This document shows positions 7,310 through 15,604 of a DNA stretch of 27,191 nt, piece after piece; the stretch's first letter is position 1, and every line of letters begins with the position of its first letter. The notes beneath the pieces are model-generated. The model made no database searches and was not told the origin of the DNA. It saw only the letters and a program-made list of their open reading frames with translations. The stretch comes from Desulfobacterales bacterium (GTDB taxonomy: Bacteria > Desulfobacterota > Desulfobacteria > Desulfobacterales > 4be13): NCBI GenBank assembly GCA_029934695.1, contig JAOZLU010000024.1:1-27191 (forward strand), read 5' to 3'. The position numbers and the translations under genes were made by a program.

Positions 7310-7917
7310 CTTTGCTCTCCTTCAATTTGCCTCAGCAAATCTTTCAGATGCTTCACACCCTTGTGCCTGATCTGATAAATGTTATTTTCTTCTTCCTGCA
7401 TTTTGGAGGCAATTTCCGGGACCGACAGTCCGTCAGAAAAAAGAAATTTCAAAACGAGGCACTCTTTGTGAGGCAGTTTCTCCATGCAGTCCAGCGCACG
7501 GTGCAGTGACTGTCTGGCTTCAAGCCGCCGGATTTCATCCCGCAGTTCAGGTACCTTTGTCATTTCATCAAGCGGCATCAGGTAATCTCCTCCAAATACC
7601 CCCGGCCGGTCTTTTTTTCTCACATACATTCCCACCGTCCGACTGGCTATAAGCTTAATCCAGTTTTTGAAGCTCCGGCCGCCGTCTTCCCTGTACAGCC
7701 TGAGCTTCCTGCATTCCCTGTCAAGAAGCTCGGCAAAGACCTCGTTGCGCATATCTTCGATATCCTGTTTTGTGAACGGCGCGTTGTAACGGACAAATGC
7801 CTCCCGAACCGTATGATAAACCATTCTCCAGTAATGCTCAACCAGCTTCTCCAGCGCGCGGCAGTCTGTCCACTCATTCTCAAGAGCCTTAAGCTCTTCT
7901 TTGCTCAGTTTTTTCAT
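7306..7917 (-). CDS. ECF-type RNA polymerase sigma factor
   Basis: 203 residues, the normal ECF length. Region 2 is seen in LVEHYWRMVYHTVREAF...DIEDMRNEVFAELLDR and in SFKNWIKLIASRTVGMYVRKK. Region 4 is seen in ALDCMEKLPHKECLVLKFLFSDGLSVPEIASKMQEEENNIYQIRHKGVKHL, a clear helix-turn-helix for the -35 element. The ATG overlaps the stop of the upstream lipoprotein gene (ATGA) and has no ribosome binding site of its own, so it is probably translated by coupling. The next gene is its likely anti-sigma factor. The 25-bp element upstream of the operon, before the anti-sigma gene and before the secreted-protein gene marks the likely regulon. Confidence 0.87.
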   Translation of the reverse strand: MKKLSKEELKALENEWTDCRALEKLVEHYWRMVYHTVREAFVRYNAPFTKQDIEDMRNEVFAELLDRECRKLRLYREDGGRSFKNWIKLIASRTVGMYVRKKDRPGVFGGDYLMPLDEMTKVPELRDEIRRLEARQSLHRALDCMEKLPHKECLVLKFLFSDGLSVPEIASKMQEEENNIYQIRHKGVKHLKDLLRQIEGEQR

Positions 7918-9851
7918 TGTGTCACAACCCAGTTTCCGATGACAAGTTCATCTTTGTTCCCGTTGACAAGCTCGATACCACATTTTCCGCTCTGGTATCC
8001 TTCGGCGATAAGGGCGTCTCCGATAAATTCGGTATCCGTTCCGACCACAAGGGGCCACTCCATTCTGACAGTCTTTTCCATAAGCACCAGCACCCGTTCC
8101 CCCTTACGGATGATTTTGCCTTTTACAAGCGGAAAAGCAGTGTGAAATTTTTCCGAAAGCTCCGCTGCAAGGGATTTCAATACCGGAAGATCAGCCGACT
8201 CGCTGTATATGTCAATATATTTTGGGGTTACATATTCCTCATTCAGTATCTGAGAGGTCTGCATGTCGCTCACCTGGGCTACGATCTCAATGCCGTTTCT
8301 TGTTTTGTGGACATAGCCTGAGAGCATGAAACGCACTGCTCTCTCGGCAGCTCCGGGATACAGCTTCTCTGAAACACGGATATGAAACCGCTTTTTTGAT
8401 ATCAGATGACTTAGAAAAAGGGAGCGGAACAGATTTTCAAGCCCGGGTTCAGCATCATTGACAGTCAGCATCTTAAAGGCATTGGTTTTGAATGTGCAGC
8501 GATACTCAGGTCTGAGCGGCTCAGGAACTTGGCGGAGGATCACCATCTCATGGATTGTTTCCGCACCTGATTCATCCTGTGCGCGGATGACAATCTGATT
8601 TTCTCCGTTTCTGAGTCTGAGGGAGTGATTGAAAAAAATGATCTGCCCGGGTTTCCTGTGAACCGGAACGCCGTTTATCAGTATTTCTTCAATCCTCCGC
8701 TTTCCCCTGACCTGTCCCTGAAGCGCGATCATTTCCTCAAAGACCGGGTTCTGATCCAGAGATTCGTTCAGAATGATTTCAGGGCCTGGATTCTGGGGAT
8801 TGAGACCCGTGATCATAAAGCCGGCACCGTCTGTGACAATACTTGGGGAATGCTGTGCGAGCATCACCCGGAGATTCATCCTCTGTGCTGATTCGCGGAT
8901 CATCTCCGGATGGATATTCGCCTCTGTCTGATTTCCCAGTTTATCCTCAGCCAGCAGAACAATGCTTTTCTGTCCGGACTCAGGTGCCAGGGAAAAGGGT
9001 GATTCCTTTCCCTGCACGACAATTTTCTTTTCTCCGTTCACTGTGAGGGAAATTTCGCCGGATTCATCATAAAGATATCCTTTCACTCCCGCGGCAGGGT
9101 CCGTTTCGGTGAGGATGATGGTCGGGCCTGACCTGTCCGCATAAATGGTTATCTGACGTTTCTCCTGTCCTCCCATGAGATTTCTGGCAATGATATCAAT
9201 GTCATGTTTTCCCTCATTCAATACCAGAATTTCTTCAAAGGAAATTTTCCTGCCGGAAAATTCTATCTGGATGGGGATGCCATCCACAATGATTTCAGAG
9301 ATATATTGTTCATCTTCTGCGATTCCTGACACCATGACCGAATCCGCTTTTGTCCATATAATGTCGGATTTCACAAAAATCCGGGGGACAGAAACAGCGA
9401 TTTTTTCCCGCTCCATGATATGTTTGCGGACTTTGTCCAGATAGTGAGATGCTTTTTCGGACGGATAGTGTCTGATGGAAAGCTCCAGTTCCGATTTGGC
9501 TGTATCGTAATCTCCCAGCAGATAATAAATCAGCCCTTTTTCGCGATGGGGAAAATAGTCCATAAGGCGCATCCCGTATATTTTTGCCATCCGCTGATCT
9601 TCAAAGCGCTGCTTTTCCGCTTTGTTCAGATCCGTGAGTGCCTGCTCATAAAACTCACCTTCTATGCAGGAAAGGGCGCGTCTGTAATAATCAAACCATT
9701 CATATCCGAATGTGCCGTCAATTTTGCAGTAGTCTTTACCATTTTTTATGCAGACCGGCCTGGGCGGCATACATCCATATCCACAGAACAGGATAAAAAA
9801 CAGGATCACGGACAAATATTTGATGATGGATTTTCGCTGATTTTTGTACAT
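7914..9851 (-). CDS. TPR / Ig-like / CsgG-like lipoprotein, first gene of the sigma operon
   Basis: 645 residues. The start MYKNQRKSIIKYLSVILFFILFCGYGC is a charged and hydrophobic signal with a lipobox-like end, the cysteine being residue 27; the box is not classical (GYGC). Residues about 45-140 hold helical TPR-like repeats. About 155-430 contain repeated Ig-like (bacterial adhesion/glucodextranase-B-like) segments with PxIxxLTETDP-type strands. The C-terminal 200 residues (NLFRSLFLSHLISKKRFHIRVSE..., VRFMLSGYVHKTRNGIEIVAQVSD) resemble the CsgG/TolB-N fold of envelope lipoproteins. The protein should sit in the periplasm or outer membrane and could act as the signal input for the downstream sigma, anti-sigma and CHAT proteins. 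The ATG follows AGAGGG. Confidence 0.75.
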   Translation of the reverse strand: MYKNQRKSIIKYLSVILFFILFCGYGCMPPRPVCIKNGKDYCKIDGTFGYEWFDYYRRALSCIEGEFYEQALTDLNKAEKQRFEDQRMAKIYGMRLMDYFPHREKGLIYYLLGDYDTAKSELELSIRHYPSEKASHYLDKVRKHIMEREKIAVSVPRIFVKSDIIWTKADSVMVSGIAEDEQYISEIIVDGIPIQIEFSGRKISFEEILVLNEGKHDIDIIARNLMGGQEKRQITIYADRSGPTIILTETDPAAGVKGYLYDESGEISLTVNGEKKIVVQGKESPFSLAPESGQKSIVLLAEDKLGNQTEANIHPEMIRESAQRMNLRVMLAQHSPSIVTDGAGFMITGLNPQNPGPEIILNESLDQNPVFEEMIALQGQVRGKRRIEEILINGVPVHRKPGQIIFFNHSLRLRNGENQIVIRAQDESGAETIHEMVILRQVPEPLRPEYRCTFKTNAFKMLTVNDAEPGLENLFRSLFLSHLISKKRFHIRVSEKLYPGAAERAVRFMLSGYVHKTRNGIEIVAQVSDMQTSQILNEEYVTPKYIDIYSESADLPVLKSLAAELSEKFHTAFPLVKGKIIRKGERVLVLMEKTVRMEWPLVVGTDTEFIGDALIAEGYQSGKCGIELVNGNKDELVIGNWVVTQ

Positions 9852-9870
9852 CTGTCATATCCCTCTGGAA

Positions 9871-9898
9871 GACAATCTGAAATTCATTAAAGATTGTC
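9871..9898 (-). promoter_or_regulatory. Leader hairpin before the lipoprotein operon
   Basis: Perfect 8-bp stem GACAATCT / AGATTGTC with a 12-base loop, in the predicted 5' leader and just ahead of the AGAGGG ribosome binding site of the gene starting at 9851. It could affect translation or mRNA stability. Confidence 0.35.
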
Positions 9899-9969
9899 AA
9901 GGCTGAAAATTTGTATTTAAACAAAAATTTATAAAAAATCAAATAAAAAAACGGAAACTATAATCTTAA

Positions 9970-9994
9970 TATGCAGGAAAGATTTTTTTCTTAT
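9970..9994 (-). promoter_or_regulatory. 25-bp shared element, copy 3 (before the sigma operon)
   Basis: Minus-strand ATAAGAAAA at the upstream end and CCTGCATA at the downstream end, 25 bp, ending 119 bp before the lipoprotein start codon. That is almost the same distance as copy 4 to its gene. The A/T-rich block and the TGCATA block lie about 17 bp apart, so promoter geometry is possible. If the ECF factor uses it, the operon is autoregulated. Confidence 0.55.
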
Positions 9995-10264
9995 ATATTT
10001 TTTTTCAAAATGACAATTCCCTGATTATCTTACTGAAATATCTCGAAAAAAAAATTCATTTTCATACTCAATGGACTCTGCCAAAAATATCATGACCGCT
10101 TTTGAACCTGTTCAGCCAGATTTGCCCATTGCGTGTGGCAGTTTCAGTTCATTAAAGAATCATCTTTATTTTTTCATAAGCTTCGTGTATTCTGAAATTT
10201 TTTTGCAAACGCGAAACATAAGGCCGGAGGGAGTGCTGAAATGAAATTTTAGCACCCACACACA

Positions 10265-10333
10265 GTCAGCAGATGGAAAATCTTCCGGGATACTTTGTTG
10301 TAAAGAAATCCCGGGTATTTTTCACCTGCTGAC
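10265..10333 (+). promoter_or_regulatory. Long stem-loop upstream of the SWIM-HTH gene
   Basis: GTCAGCAGATGGAAAA pairs with TTTTCACCTGCTGAC at the base, and CGGGAT pairs with ATCCCG further in, giving a 69-base imperfect palindrome that ends 20 bp before the ATG at 10354. It could be a structured leader, an operator, or a small inverted-repeat element dropped upstream of the gene. Confidence 0.5.
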
Positions 10334-10353
10334 AATGATAAAGGAATCTCAAA

Positions 10354-10908
10354 ATGGCAAAATCAGATATAGACACAATCAAATCTGTTGTCAAAGCCCA
10401 TTGGCCTGTCACCACACCGGGGGCCAAGGCGAAAAGGTATGTGGGGGAATTCTTTGATCTTACACGGAGAGGCAAAAAGATCACGGGGAAAGTGGAGGGA
10501 AATCACGGAATCTACACTGTCTCCCTTGAGGTCAAAGCTGAAAGGCTTTCGTCCGCATGCAGTTGTTATATCGGAGCTTATGGAAATTGTCATCATTGTC
10601 AGGCTCTGGGGTTCACATTCTTACAAGATGCCAGAGCATTTAAGGCAACCCGGGCCAAAAGTCTGAAAAGTGTCCGAACACCTGAAGATTTAAACAAATA
10701 TCTCAATGGTGTCACCCTGGAGAAACTGCTCAGTGAATTGAAAACCAAAGGGATTACTCAGAAAGCCTTTGCGGAGAGTATTGGCATGAATTCCCGACAC
10801 CTGACCTCTGTTAAATCGTGTGAACTGAGAAATCGTTATTACAACGAACTGGGAGCAATAAAGCTGGCCTGCCTGTGGTTTTTGGAACATATTGAAAATA
10901 AGAAGTGA
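10354..10908 (+). CDS. SWIM zinc-finger protein with C-terminal helix-turn-helix
   Basis: 184 residues, with AAGGA eight bases before the ATG. The middle contains a SWIM signature: C69-x-C71-x7-C79-x-H81 (CSCYIGAYGNCHHC), preceded by the usual strand pattern (YTVSLEVKAERLSSACSC). SWIM fingers bind nucleic acid or protein partners. From about residue 125 the chain (ITQKAFAESIGMNSRHLTSVKSCEL) looks like an XRE-type helix-turn-helix, ending in a helical tail. The combination suggests a small DNA-binding regulator. It stands between two leftward genes and is convergent with the secreted-protein gene. The precise role is unknown. Confidence 0.7.
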   Translation: MAKSDIDTIKSVVKAHWPVTTPGAKAKRYVGEFFDLTRRGKKITGKVEGNHGIYTVSLEVKAERLSSACSCYIGAYGNCHHCQALGFTFLQDARAFKATRAKSLKSVRTPEDLNKYLNGVTLEKLLSELKTKGITQKAFAESIGMNSRHLTSVKSCELRNRYYNELGAIKLACLWFLEHIENKK

Positions 10909-10940
10909 TGATTCCGGGACAAACAACTGTAGGGAAAGCG

Positions 10941-10975
10941 GATAAGAAAAGGAAAAAGTCCTTCCTTTTCTTATC
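10941..10975. terminator. Bidirectional terminator-like hairpin
   Basis: GATAAGAAAAGGAA pairs perfectly with TTCCTTTTCTTATC (14 bp) around a 7-base loop. It lies between the convergent SWIM gene (stop at 10908) and the secreted-protein gene (stop at 11025). The T-rich side lies inside the stem, so it may serve both directions. Confidence 0.65.
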
Positions 10976-11024
10976 TGTCGTCCCTGTCATCTTCTATAGA
11001 GGCTTTAACATAGACAGATTAGTA

Positions 11025-14000
11025 TTACTTGCTGTTCACAACTTGCATGATGTCAAGAACGGTAACGCACCCGTCATTGTCCAGATCATAGAACGGTTCA
11101 TACCTCTGTTCTCCGTCACAGATATTCCAGAGCACGGAAACCGCTTCGATATCAGCGTCGTCAATCACGCCGTTTCCGTTGAAGTCATACGGGCCTGCGG
11201 GAGATTCACCCGCCTGTCCCACATCCATTCCGAATCCGTCGCCGGTGTCGTAAATTGTCATATTGCTTACAAGGGTTTCATGCGCTCCGAGTGTGACGGT
11301 TCCGCTCTCTTCGGACAGAGTGCTGTTTTTTCCCGAATATTTTCTTACGCTCAGATGACCGGTTTCGTCTGTTGCCCCGCGGATAACAAGGCGATAGTCA
11401 CCTGTTTCCAATAAAGGCAGGGAAATGGCCTGACTCCCGTCATCTCCGAACTCAGGGCTGATACCTGGAATATTGCAGCCTGCGGTGCTGCATTCCCTGT
11501 CTTGTGCATCATACAGAAGCAGAGCAGATGAGGCATCAAGGGTCAGGGATACCCATTGTTCCTCAGAATCCTGCACCGGAGTTTCAATATGTTCGACAAT
11601 CAGCCTGCCCAAATCTGTCTCTGTTCTCCAGTCGAACCAGCCCCTGTCATCCCGTTTTCTCCTGCCTTCTTTCTCCGCGCTGACCAGCGAATCCAGCCCT
11701 GGAACTCCTTCCGTTGTCACGCCGGTGATCTGGATGATGAAATCATTATAATCGTAGTCGTTCTCAGAATCGTTCAGATCAACATCTTCATACACAAAAG
11801 CATTTCCCAGGCCGTTGACATCCGCCATCTGACCGATGTGCATCCCGTAATCCGAATTCGCTGATATCAGAGAAAACAGAGGGCGTTTTTCAGGAACATC
11901 AGTTTCCATGTTGTCATAAAATTCCTGCAAGGTGCCGTTCGGAATGAGTATGGTTGCAAAGCGATCTCTGGGAAACATGTTGAAGCGTTTCACGCCTTTG
12001 TAACGTCCTCCGTTCCGCTCGCATTTCTCACCGAGAAAACCTCTGTACCGGGCACCTTCTTTTCTGTCTGAAAGTATCACATAACCCGTCTCAGTATCTG
12101 ATAATGCCCGTTTTGCCGCTTCCCCGACAAACGCCTTCATCGGAAGCAGCTCCATTCCGGCAAGACTGAAGATGCCGAGTTCGCCCTGATAAGCGCCGCC
12201 GTCGTACAGCCAGTCAATGACAACGACCCCGTTGTCTCCCACAGTGAATACGCCTCCTTCAAATCTGGGTCTGGGAGGAAGCGAACTTGGCGCAAAATTA
12301 TCAAAAGCAATACCGGATGCTGAACCTGAAAACGAGATTCGGATGGCGTGAATATCCGGAGTCTCATGCTCGAAAGACCATGTATGAAATTTTTCGTCCG
12401 AACTTAAATCATCGGTTCCCGGAGGACTGCTCATCACATCAATGACATCATCTTCGCCTGAACGATACGCTTCTCCCATTGCCTCAGCAAGCCATTGCCC
12501 GGCAACACTGTCGCAGCTTCCGTCAATATCCCAGATATGGGCACTCGCGGCAGACACAGGAGAATCATAAATAATGATGAGACTGAAATCAGATGCGTCC
12601 GTTGTCAGAAAGAAATCGCCAGGCAGAGACGCATACCTGCGACTGACTGTGTCATCGGAATCGAAGTCCCGATCCGAATCTTCGCCGCCTGTTTTTCCAA
12701 GCACCGGAAAGGCATCAGCATCAGGAAAACCGTCCTTATCCGTATCCAAGCGGAATAAGACACCATGCGTAAGCTGAAACTGATCGCCGATCTCCAGCCC
12801 CTCCGAGGGCAATGTTTTTGGAACGGATTCAAAATCAATAAGATCGGACTTCCCGGGATCTGCACCAGCTTCATATTCCTCAATATTGGCGTATCCGTCT
12901 TCATCCGGGTCTGCCCAGGCATCGTCAGTCAGAGGATCCAGGTTATGAGCGATCTCCCATCCGTCTTTCATGCCGTCGCCATCGGTATCCGGGTTATTAT
13001 GATCGGTCTCGTACTCTGCCTCCTTTGCATCTGAAATTCCGTCATTATCCGAATCCTGCAACTCATCCTCAGAAGCTTGCGAAGAGATGATCTTTATGTC
13101 AGCCCCTTTCACAAGTTCAGGATCGCCGGAAGAAGTCACTGTGAGATGCAGCGTCTCCGATGCGCCCACAGCAGAAGGCAGCATGACATTGAGGGAGAGT
13201 TCTGTCTTGCTGAGTGCCTTCACCTTAAATGTCTGGTATGAATGGACATTCAGTTCATAGCCTTTGGAATCTGTGACTTTCACAGTGTATGTATCCTCAA
13301 CCGGGCTGTTGTTGAGTACGAACAGGTCAAAAAAGACGATTTCCTCTGTTTCTCCAATAAGGATTTGCCTGGGGACCTTTATCATAAAATCATAGAGGAT
13401 TTTGGGCGGACTGACGACAAGATGGGGCGTGCTGATGATTTCGGAAAGCGTCACGCCTTCATCTAACAGAATTGTGTCTGCAAAAATATCCACCTTTGCT
13501 GCCTGCAACGCCCCTTTTGCCACGCCTCGGAAATCAAGCACACTCCCCGGGCCGACAGCGAGAGTTATCTCACTAATTGCGGACATGGCTCCTGCATTGA
13601 GATTGCGTAAATCAAGGGTCCAGTTTTCTCCGCCGTAAATTTTGATGTTTTCTGAATGCCACCTGGCTTTGCTGCCTGTCATGGCGATGGTCGGATCCCA
13701 ACTGAATGTTCCTCCCTGACCGCACCCCATAATTGTTCCGTTCTGAATCGCAACGGGTGCGGAAAAGACGATATTACCGCCTTTTCCCGGGTATGGCGAA
13801 CAATGTCCGTAATTCGCATCTCCGCCCGTGCCGGTGGATATTCTGGCACTGGATGTGTTGATAAGCAGGGTATCTGCAAGAAGAATCGCATTGCCGCCGT
13901 TTCCGCCATAAGAACCGCCGCATGTCGTGCCTGATCCGTGGGGTGTGGATGCATTTCCGCCGTTTCCGCCCCCAGTTCCAGGGGAGTCAGAATAACATTC

Positions 14001-15035
14001 CGGGCCGATAATTCCCTTGTTGGTAATCGTATCTCCATATATCTCAACAGACCCGCCGTCTCCGCCCCGGGCAGTCCAGCCATAATGATTTCCGCCGCGG
14101 CCTCCCTGGATATCGCCGCTTTGCGCGTTGAAGAAGGTTCTTTTGCCTGTCAGTATGACACTTGTTCCTGGTGCGCCGTCTGCACCGTCTCCTCCCCGGA
14201 TTTTTCCTCCGTTATAAATAAAATCGCTCGCAGTTATCTTTATTTCTGCTCCCGGGGTACTCGTCAATATCCCGGAATTACAGATGCTCTCTGTCCTGAT
14301 CTCTGCGGACGAATTGATCACTACTGTATCGCCGAAGTTGATCTGAACAATATCATTCCATCCGGGAACCCTTGCTGGTGCCCATGTATTCGGATCGTTC
14401 CAGTCTCCGCTTCTGTCTGACCGGATGGTCGGCGATCCGCAGTCTATGCCTGGTATTTGGATCGCCATATAATTCTGGCCGGGACCATCTTCTGTTACGT
14501 CGGTGTAAGTGCAGTCTGAAGGCACAAAAGTATAACCTGCTGTCTCCGGTTTCACTATTCCTGACCAGCCGACTTCCACCGTGATACTGTAAAAGCCGTT
14601 GCTGTCTGTTATTACGGTGCCTTCGGGACCGCCTTCCACGGCAACACCTTCGAGTGCTGCGCCGTCTGATGTCAGAATATGACCTGAAATTGTGAAAGTA
14701 AAAAGGCTTCCCGTGTAATCCTGATCGGGCAGGTCAGTTGTTATGTTATTGTAGGTGCGGCTCGGAGGATCAAAATTATGGAGTGGAATTTCCGGTGTCG
14801 CAGTTCCTGACCAGCCGACATCCACTGTAATACTGTAAAAGCCGTTGCTGTCTGTCTCGGGACTGCCGGGCAGACCGTCCAGCACAACGCCTTTCATGCC
14901 GGTTCCGTCTGAATGGCGGACATGGCCTGAGATCAGCGGATTGACACTCTGGGCCAGTGCTGTATCAGCGATAAAAAATATGGCGGCGATAATGACAAGC
15001 CGCAAGAAAATTGTTGCGATTTTGATAAATTTCAT
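11025..15035 (-). CDS. Large secreted calcium-binding protein with C-terminal dockerin
   Basis: 1336 residues. A signal peptide with an AxA-type site (TALA/QS, after residue 28) directs export. Next come two repeats of about 78 residues (ISGHV...DSNGFYSITVDVGWSG and ISGHI...DSNGFYSITVEVGWSG) of carboxypeptidase-regulatory type, then a G8-like start (GDWNDPNTWAPARVPG, about 208) and a glycine-rich region (about 280-440). Thrombospondin-3-like calcium loops (DSDNDGISD, DTDGDGMKDGWE, DPDEDGYAN) lie around 655-730. A DUF4114-like stretch (VDLNDSENDYDYNDF) lies around 1070-1100. The last about 55 residues carry two dockerin/EF-like loops (DFNGNGVIDDADI and DLDNDGCVTVLDI). It is probably a cell-surface or matrix protein. 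The ATG follows AAGGAG, and a 25-bp element copy 118 bp upstream ties it to the sigma operon. Confidence 0.85.
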   Translation of the reverse strand: MKFIKIATIFLRLVIIAAIFFIADTALAQSVNPLISGHVRHSDGTGMKGVVLDGLPGSPETDSNGFYSITVDVGWSGTATPEIPLHNFDPPSRTYNNITTDLPDQDYTGSLFTFTISGHILTSDGAALEGVAVEGGPEGTVITDSNGFYSITVEVGWSGIVKPETAGYTFVPSDCTYTDVTEDGPGQNYMAIQIPGIDCGSPTIRSDRSGDWNDPNTWAPARVPGWNDIVQINFGDTVVINSSAEIRTESICNSGILTSTPGAEIKITASDFIYNGGKIRGGDGADGAPGTSVILTGKRTFFNAQSGDIQGGRGGNHYGWTARGGDGGSVEIYGDTITNKGIIGPECYSDSPGTGGGNGGNASTPHGSGTTCGGSYGGNGGNAILLADTLLINTSSARISTGTGGDANYGHCSPYPGKGGNIVFSAPVAIQNGTIMGCGQGGTFSWDPTIAMTGSKARWHSENIKIYGGENWTLDLRNLNAGAMSAISEITLAVGPGSVLDFRGVAKGALQAAKVDIFADTILLDEGVTLSEIISTPHLVVSPPKILYDFMIKVPRQILIGETEEIVFFDLFVLNNSPVEDTYTVKVTDSKGYELNVHSYQTFKVKALSKTELSLNVMLPSAVGASETLHLTVTSSGDPELVKGADIKIISSQASEDELQDSDNDGISDAKEAEYETDHNNPDTDGDGMKDGWEIAHNLDPLTDDAWADPDEDGYANIEEYEAGADPGKSDLIDFESVPKTLPSEGLEIGDQFQLTHGVLFRLDTDKDGFPDADAFPVLGKTGGEDSDRDFDSDDTVSRRYASLPGDFFLTTDASDFSLIIIYDSPVSAASAHIWDIDGSCDSVAGQWLAEAMGEAYRSGEDDVIDVMSSPPGTDDLSSDEKFHTWSFEHETPDIHAIRISFSGSASGIAFDNFAPSSLPPRPRFEGGVFTVGDNGVVVIDWLYDGGAYQGELGIFSLAGMELLPMKAFVGEAAKRALSDTETGYVILSDRKEGARYRGFLGEKCERNGGRYKGVKRFNMFPRDRFATILIPNGTLQEFYDNMETDVPEKRPLFSLISANSDYGMHIGQMADVNGLGNAFVYEDVDLNDSENDYDYNDFIIQITGVTTEGVPGLDSLVSAEKEGRRKRDDRGWFDWRTETDLGRLIVEHIETPVQDSEEQWVSLTLDASSALLLYDAQDRECSTAGCNIPGISPEFGDDGSQAISLPLLETGDYRLVIRGATDETGHLSVRKYSGKNSTLSEESGTVTLGAHETLVSNMTIYDTGDGFGMDVGQAGESPAGPYDFNGNGVIDDADIEAVSVLWNICDGEQRYEPFYDLDNDGCVTVLDIMQVVNSK

Positions 15036-15152
15036 TGGTCTTCTCCTTTTTGGTTGAAAAGATATCCGAGGTTCTGAAAATCTCGGAGGTTTCTCTGAAC
15101 CGCAATTTATAATCTGTTATAATCTGCGATTCAGCTCCTTTTTGTTATCTTA

Positions 15153-15177
15153 TATGCAGAAAGGATTTTTTTCTTAT
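15153..15177 (-). promoter_or_regulatory. 25-bp shared element, copy 4 (before the secreted-protein gene)
   Basis: Minus-strand ATAAGAAAA...TTTCTGCATATAAG. The A-rich block (ATAAGA) and TATAAG lie 17 bp apart, giving promoter-like geometry. The element ends 118 bp before the ATG at 15035, within one base of the spacing seen for copy 3. Confidence 0.55.
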
Positions 15178-15245
15178 ACTGATGATCAATTTTTTTTATG
15201 ATTGGCCCTGATTATTCAAACCTTTAGACCAAATTATTATTAGAT

Positions 15246-15338
15246 ATTATATGATTGATAATCAGCATGGTTTTATAGCTTGTGCCGATCAGGCACAAAT
15301 AATTTTATATCAAGGTGAGATATTTTATATCAATCTGA
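15246..15338 (+). repeat. Leader direct repeat, copy 1
   Basis: This starts ATTATATG-TTGATAATCAGCATGG-like and ends TATTTTATATCAATCTG. It aligns over about 93 bp with 15513-15604. It carries the palindrome TGTGCC-GATCA-GGCACA (15281-15297), which is not kept in copy 2. TTAGAC at 15224-15229 with TATATG at 15248-15253 could form a promoter with an 18-bp spacer. Confidence 0.6.
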
Positions 15339-15491
15339 CAATAAAATTTATTTGATTGGATCGGAAGATTTGAATACTGCAAGGGAGCAAAACGGAAAAG
15401 CACCCGGTCAGTTAAGTTCATCATTCCTTAAATATATAAGGGGACGAGTTTATGAATGCTGCAATAATAAAAAATTGTATTGATTGATTGA

Positions 15492-15520
15492 TTGACATAT
15501 CTGTGCAGATTTATTATATG
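15492..15520 (+). promoter_or_regulatory. Probable promoter of the STAND/phosphorelay operon
   Basis: TTGACA (15492-15497), a 17-bp spacer and TATATG (15515-15520), pointing at the gene starting at 15882. The -10 box is the first part of leader repeat copy 2. Confidence 0.45.
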
Positions 15521-15604
15521 ACTGATAATCAGCATGGTTTGACGGGTTGGACAGATCAGAAGAAATAATTTTACATTTAAAGTGAAATATTTTATATCAA
15601 TTTG
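15513..15604 (+). repeat. Leader direct repeat, copy 2
   Basis: This is the second copy of the 93-bp leader sequence, 267 bp after the first, sharing ATTATATG, TGATAATCAGCATGGTTT, AAATAATTTTA and ATATTTTATATCAAT. Its right edge is exactly where the MITE-like element begins. Confidence 0.6.

Larger units (their letters stand above)
9852..10353. other. Divergent intergenic region with regulatory structures
   Basis: It contains the leader hairpin and the 25-bp element of the leftward operon, a short hairpin GTGCTGAAAT / AATTTTAGCAC (10233-10255), and a long stem-loop before the SWIM gene (10265-10333). A 57-codon rightward frame at 10071-10244 lacks a ribosome binding site and resembles nothing I know. 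Confidence 0.45.

Noticed and set aside
10071..10244. 57-codon frame beginning MDSAKNIMTAFEP
   Set aside because: No ribosome binding site, no recognisable family, and it ends within a hairpin. Kept only as a note in case homologues exist.
10941..10975. Fifth copy of the 25-bp element
   Set aside because: It shares only ATAAGAAAA, lacks CTGCATA, and is explained by a perfect hairpin between convergent genes.
12495..14584. Rightward frames opposite the secreted dockerin gene
   Set aside because: They are shadows of a long, motif-rich gene on the minus strand, with no family resemblance of their own.
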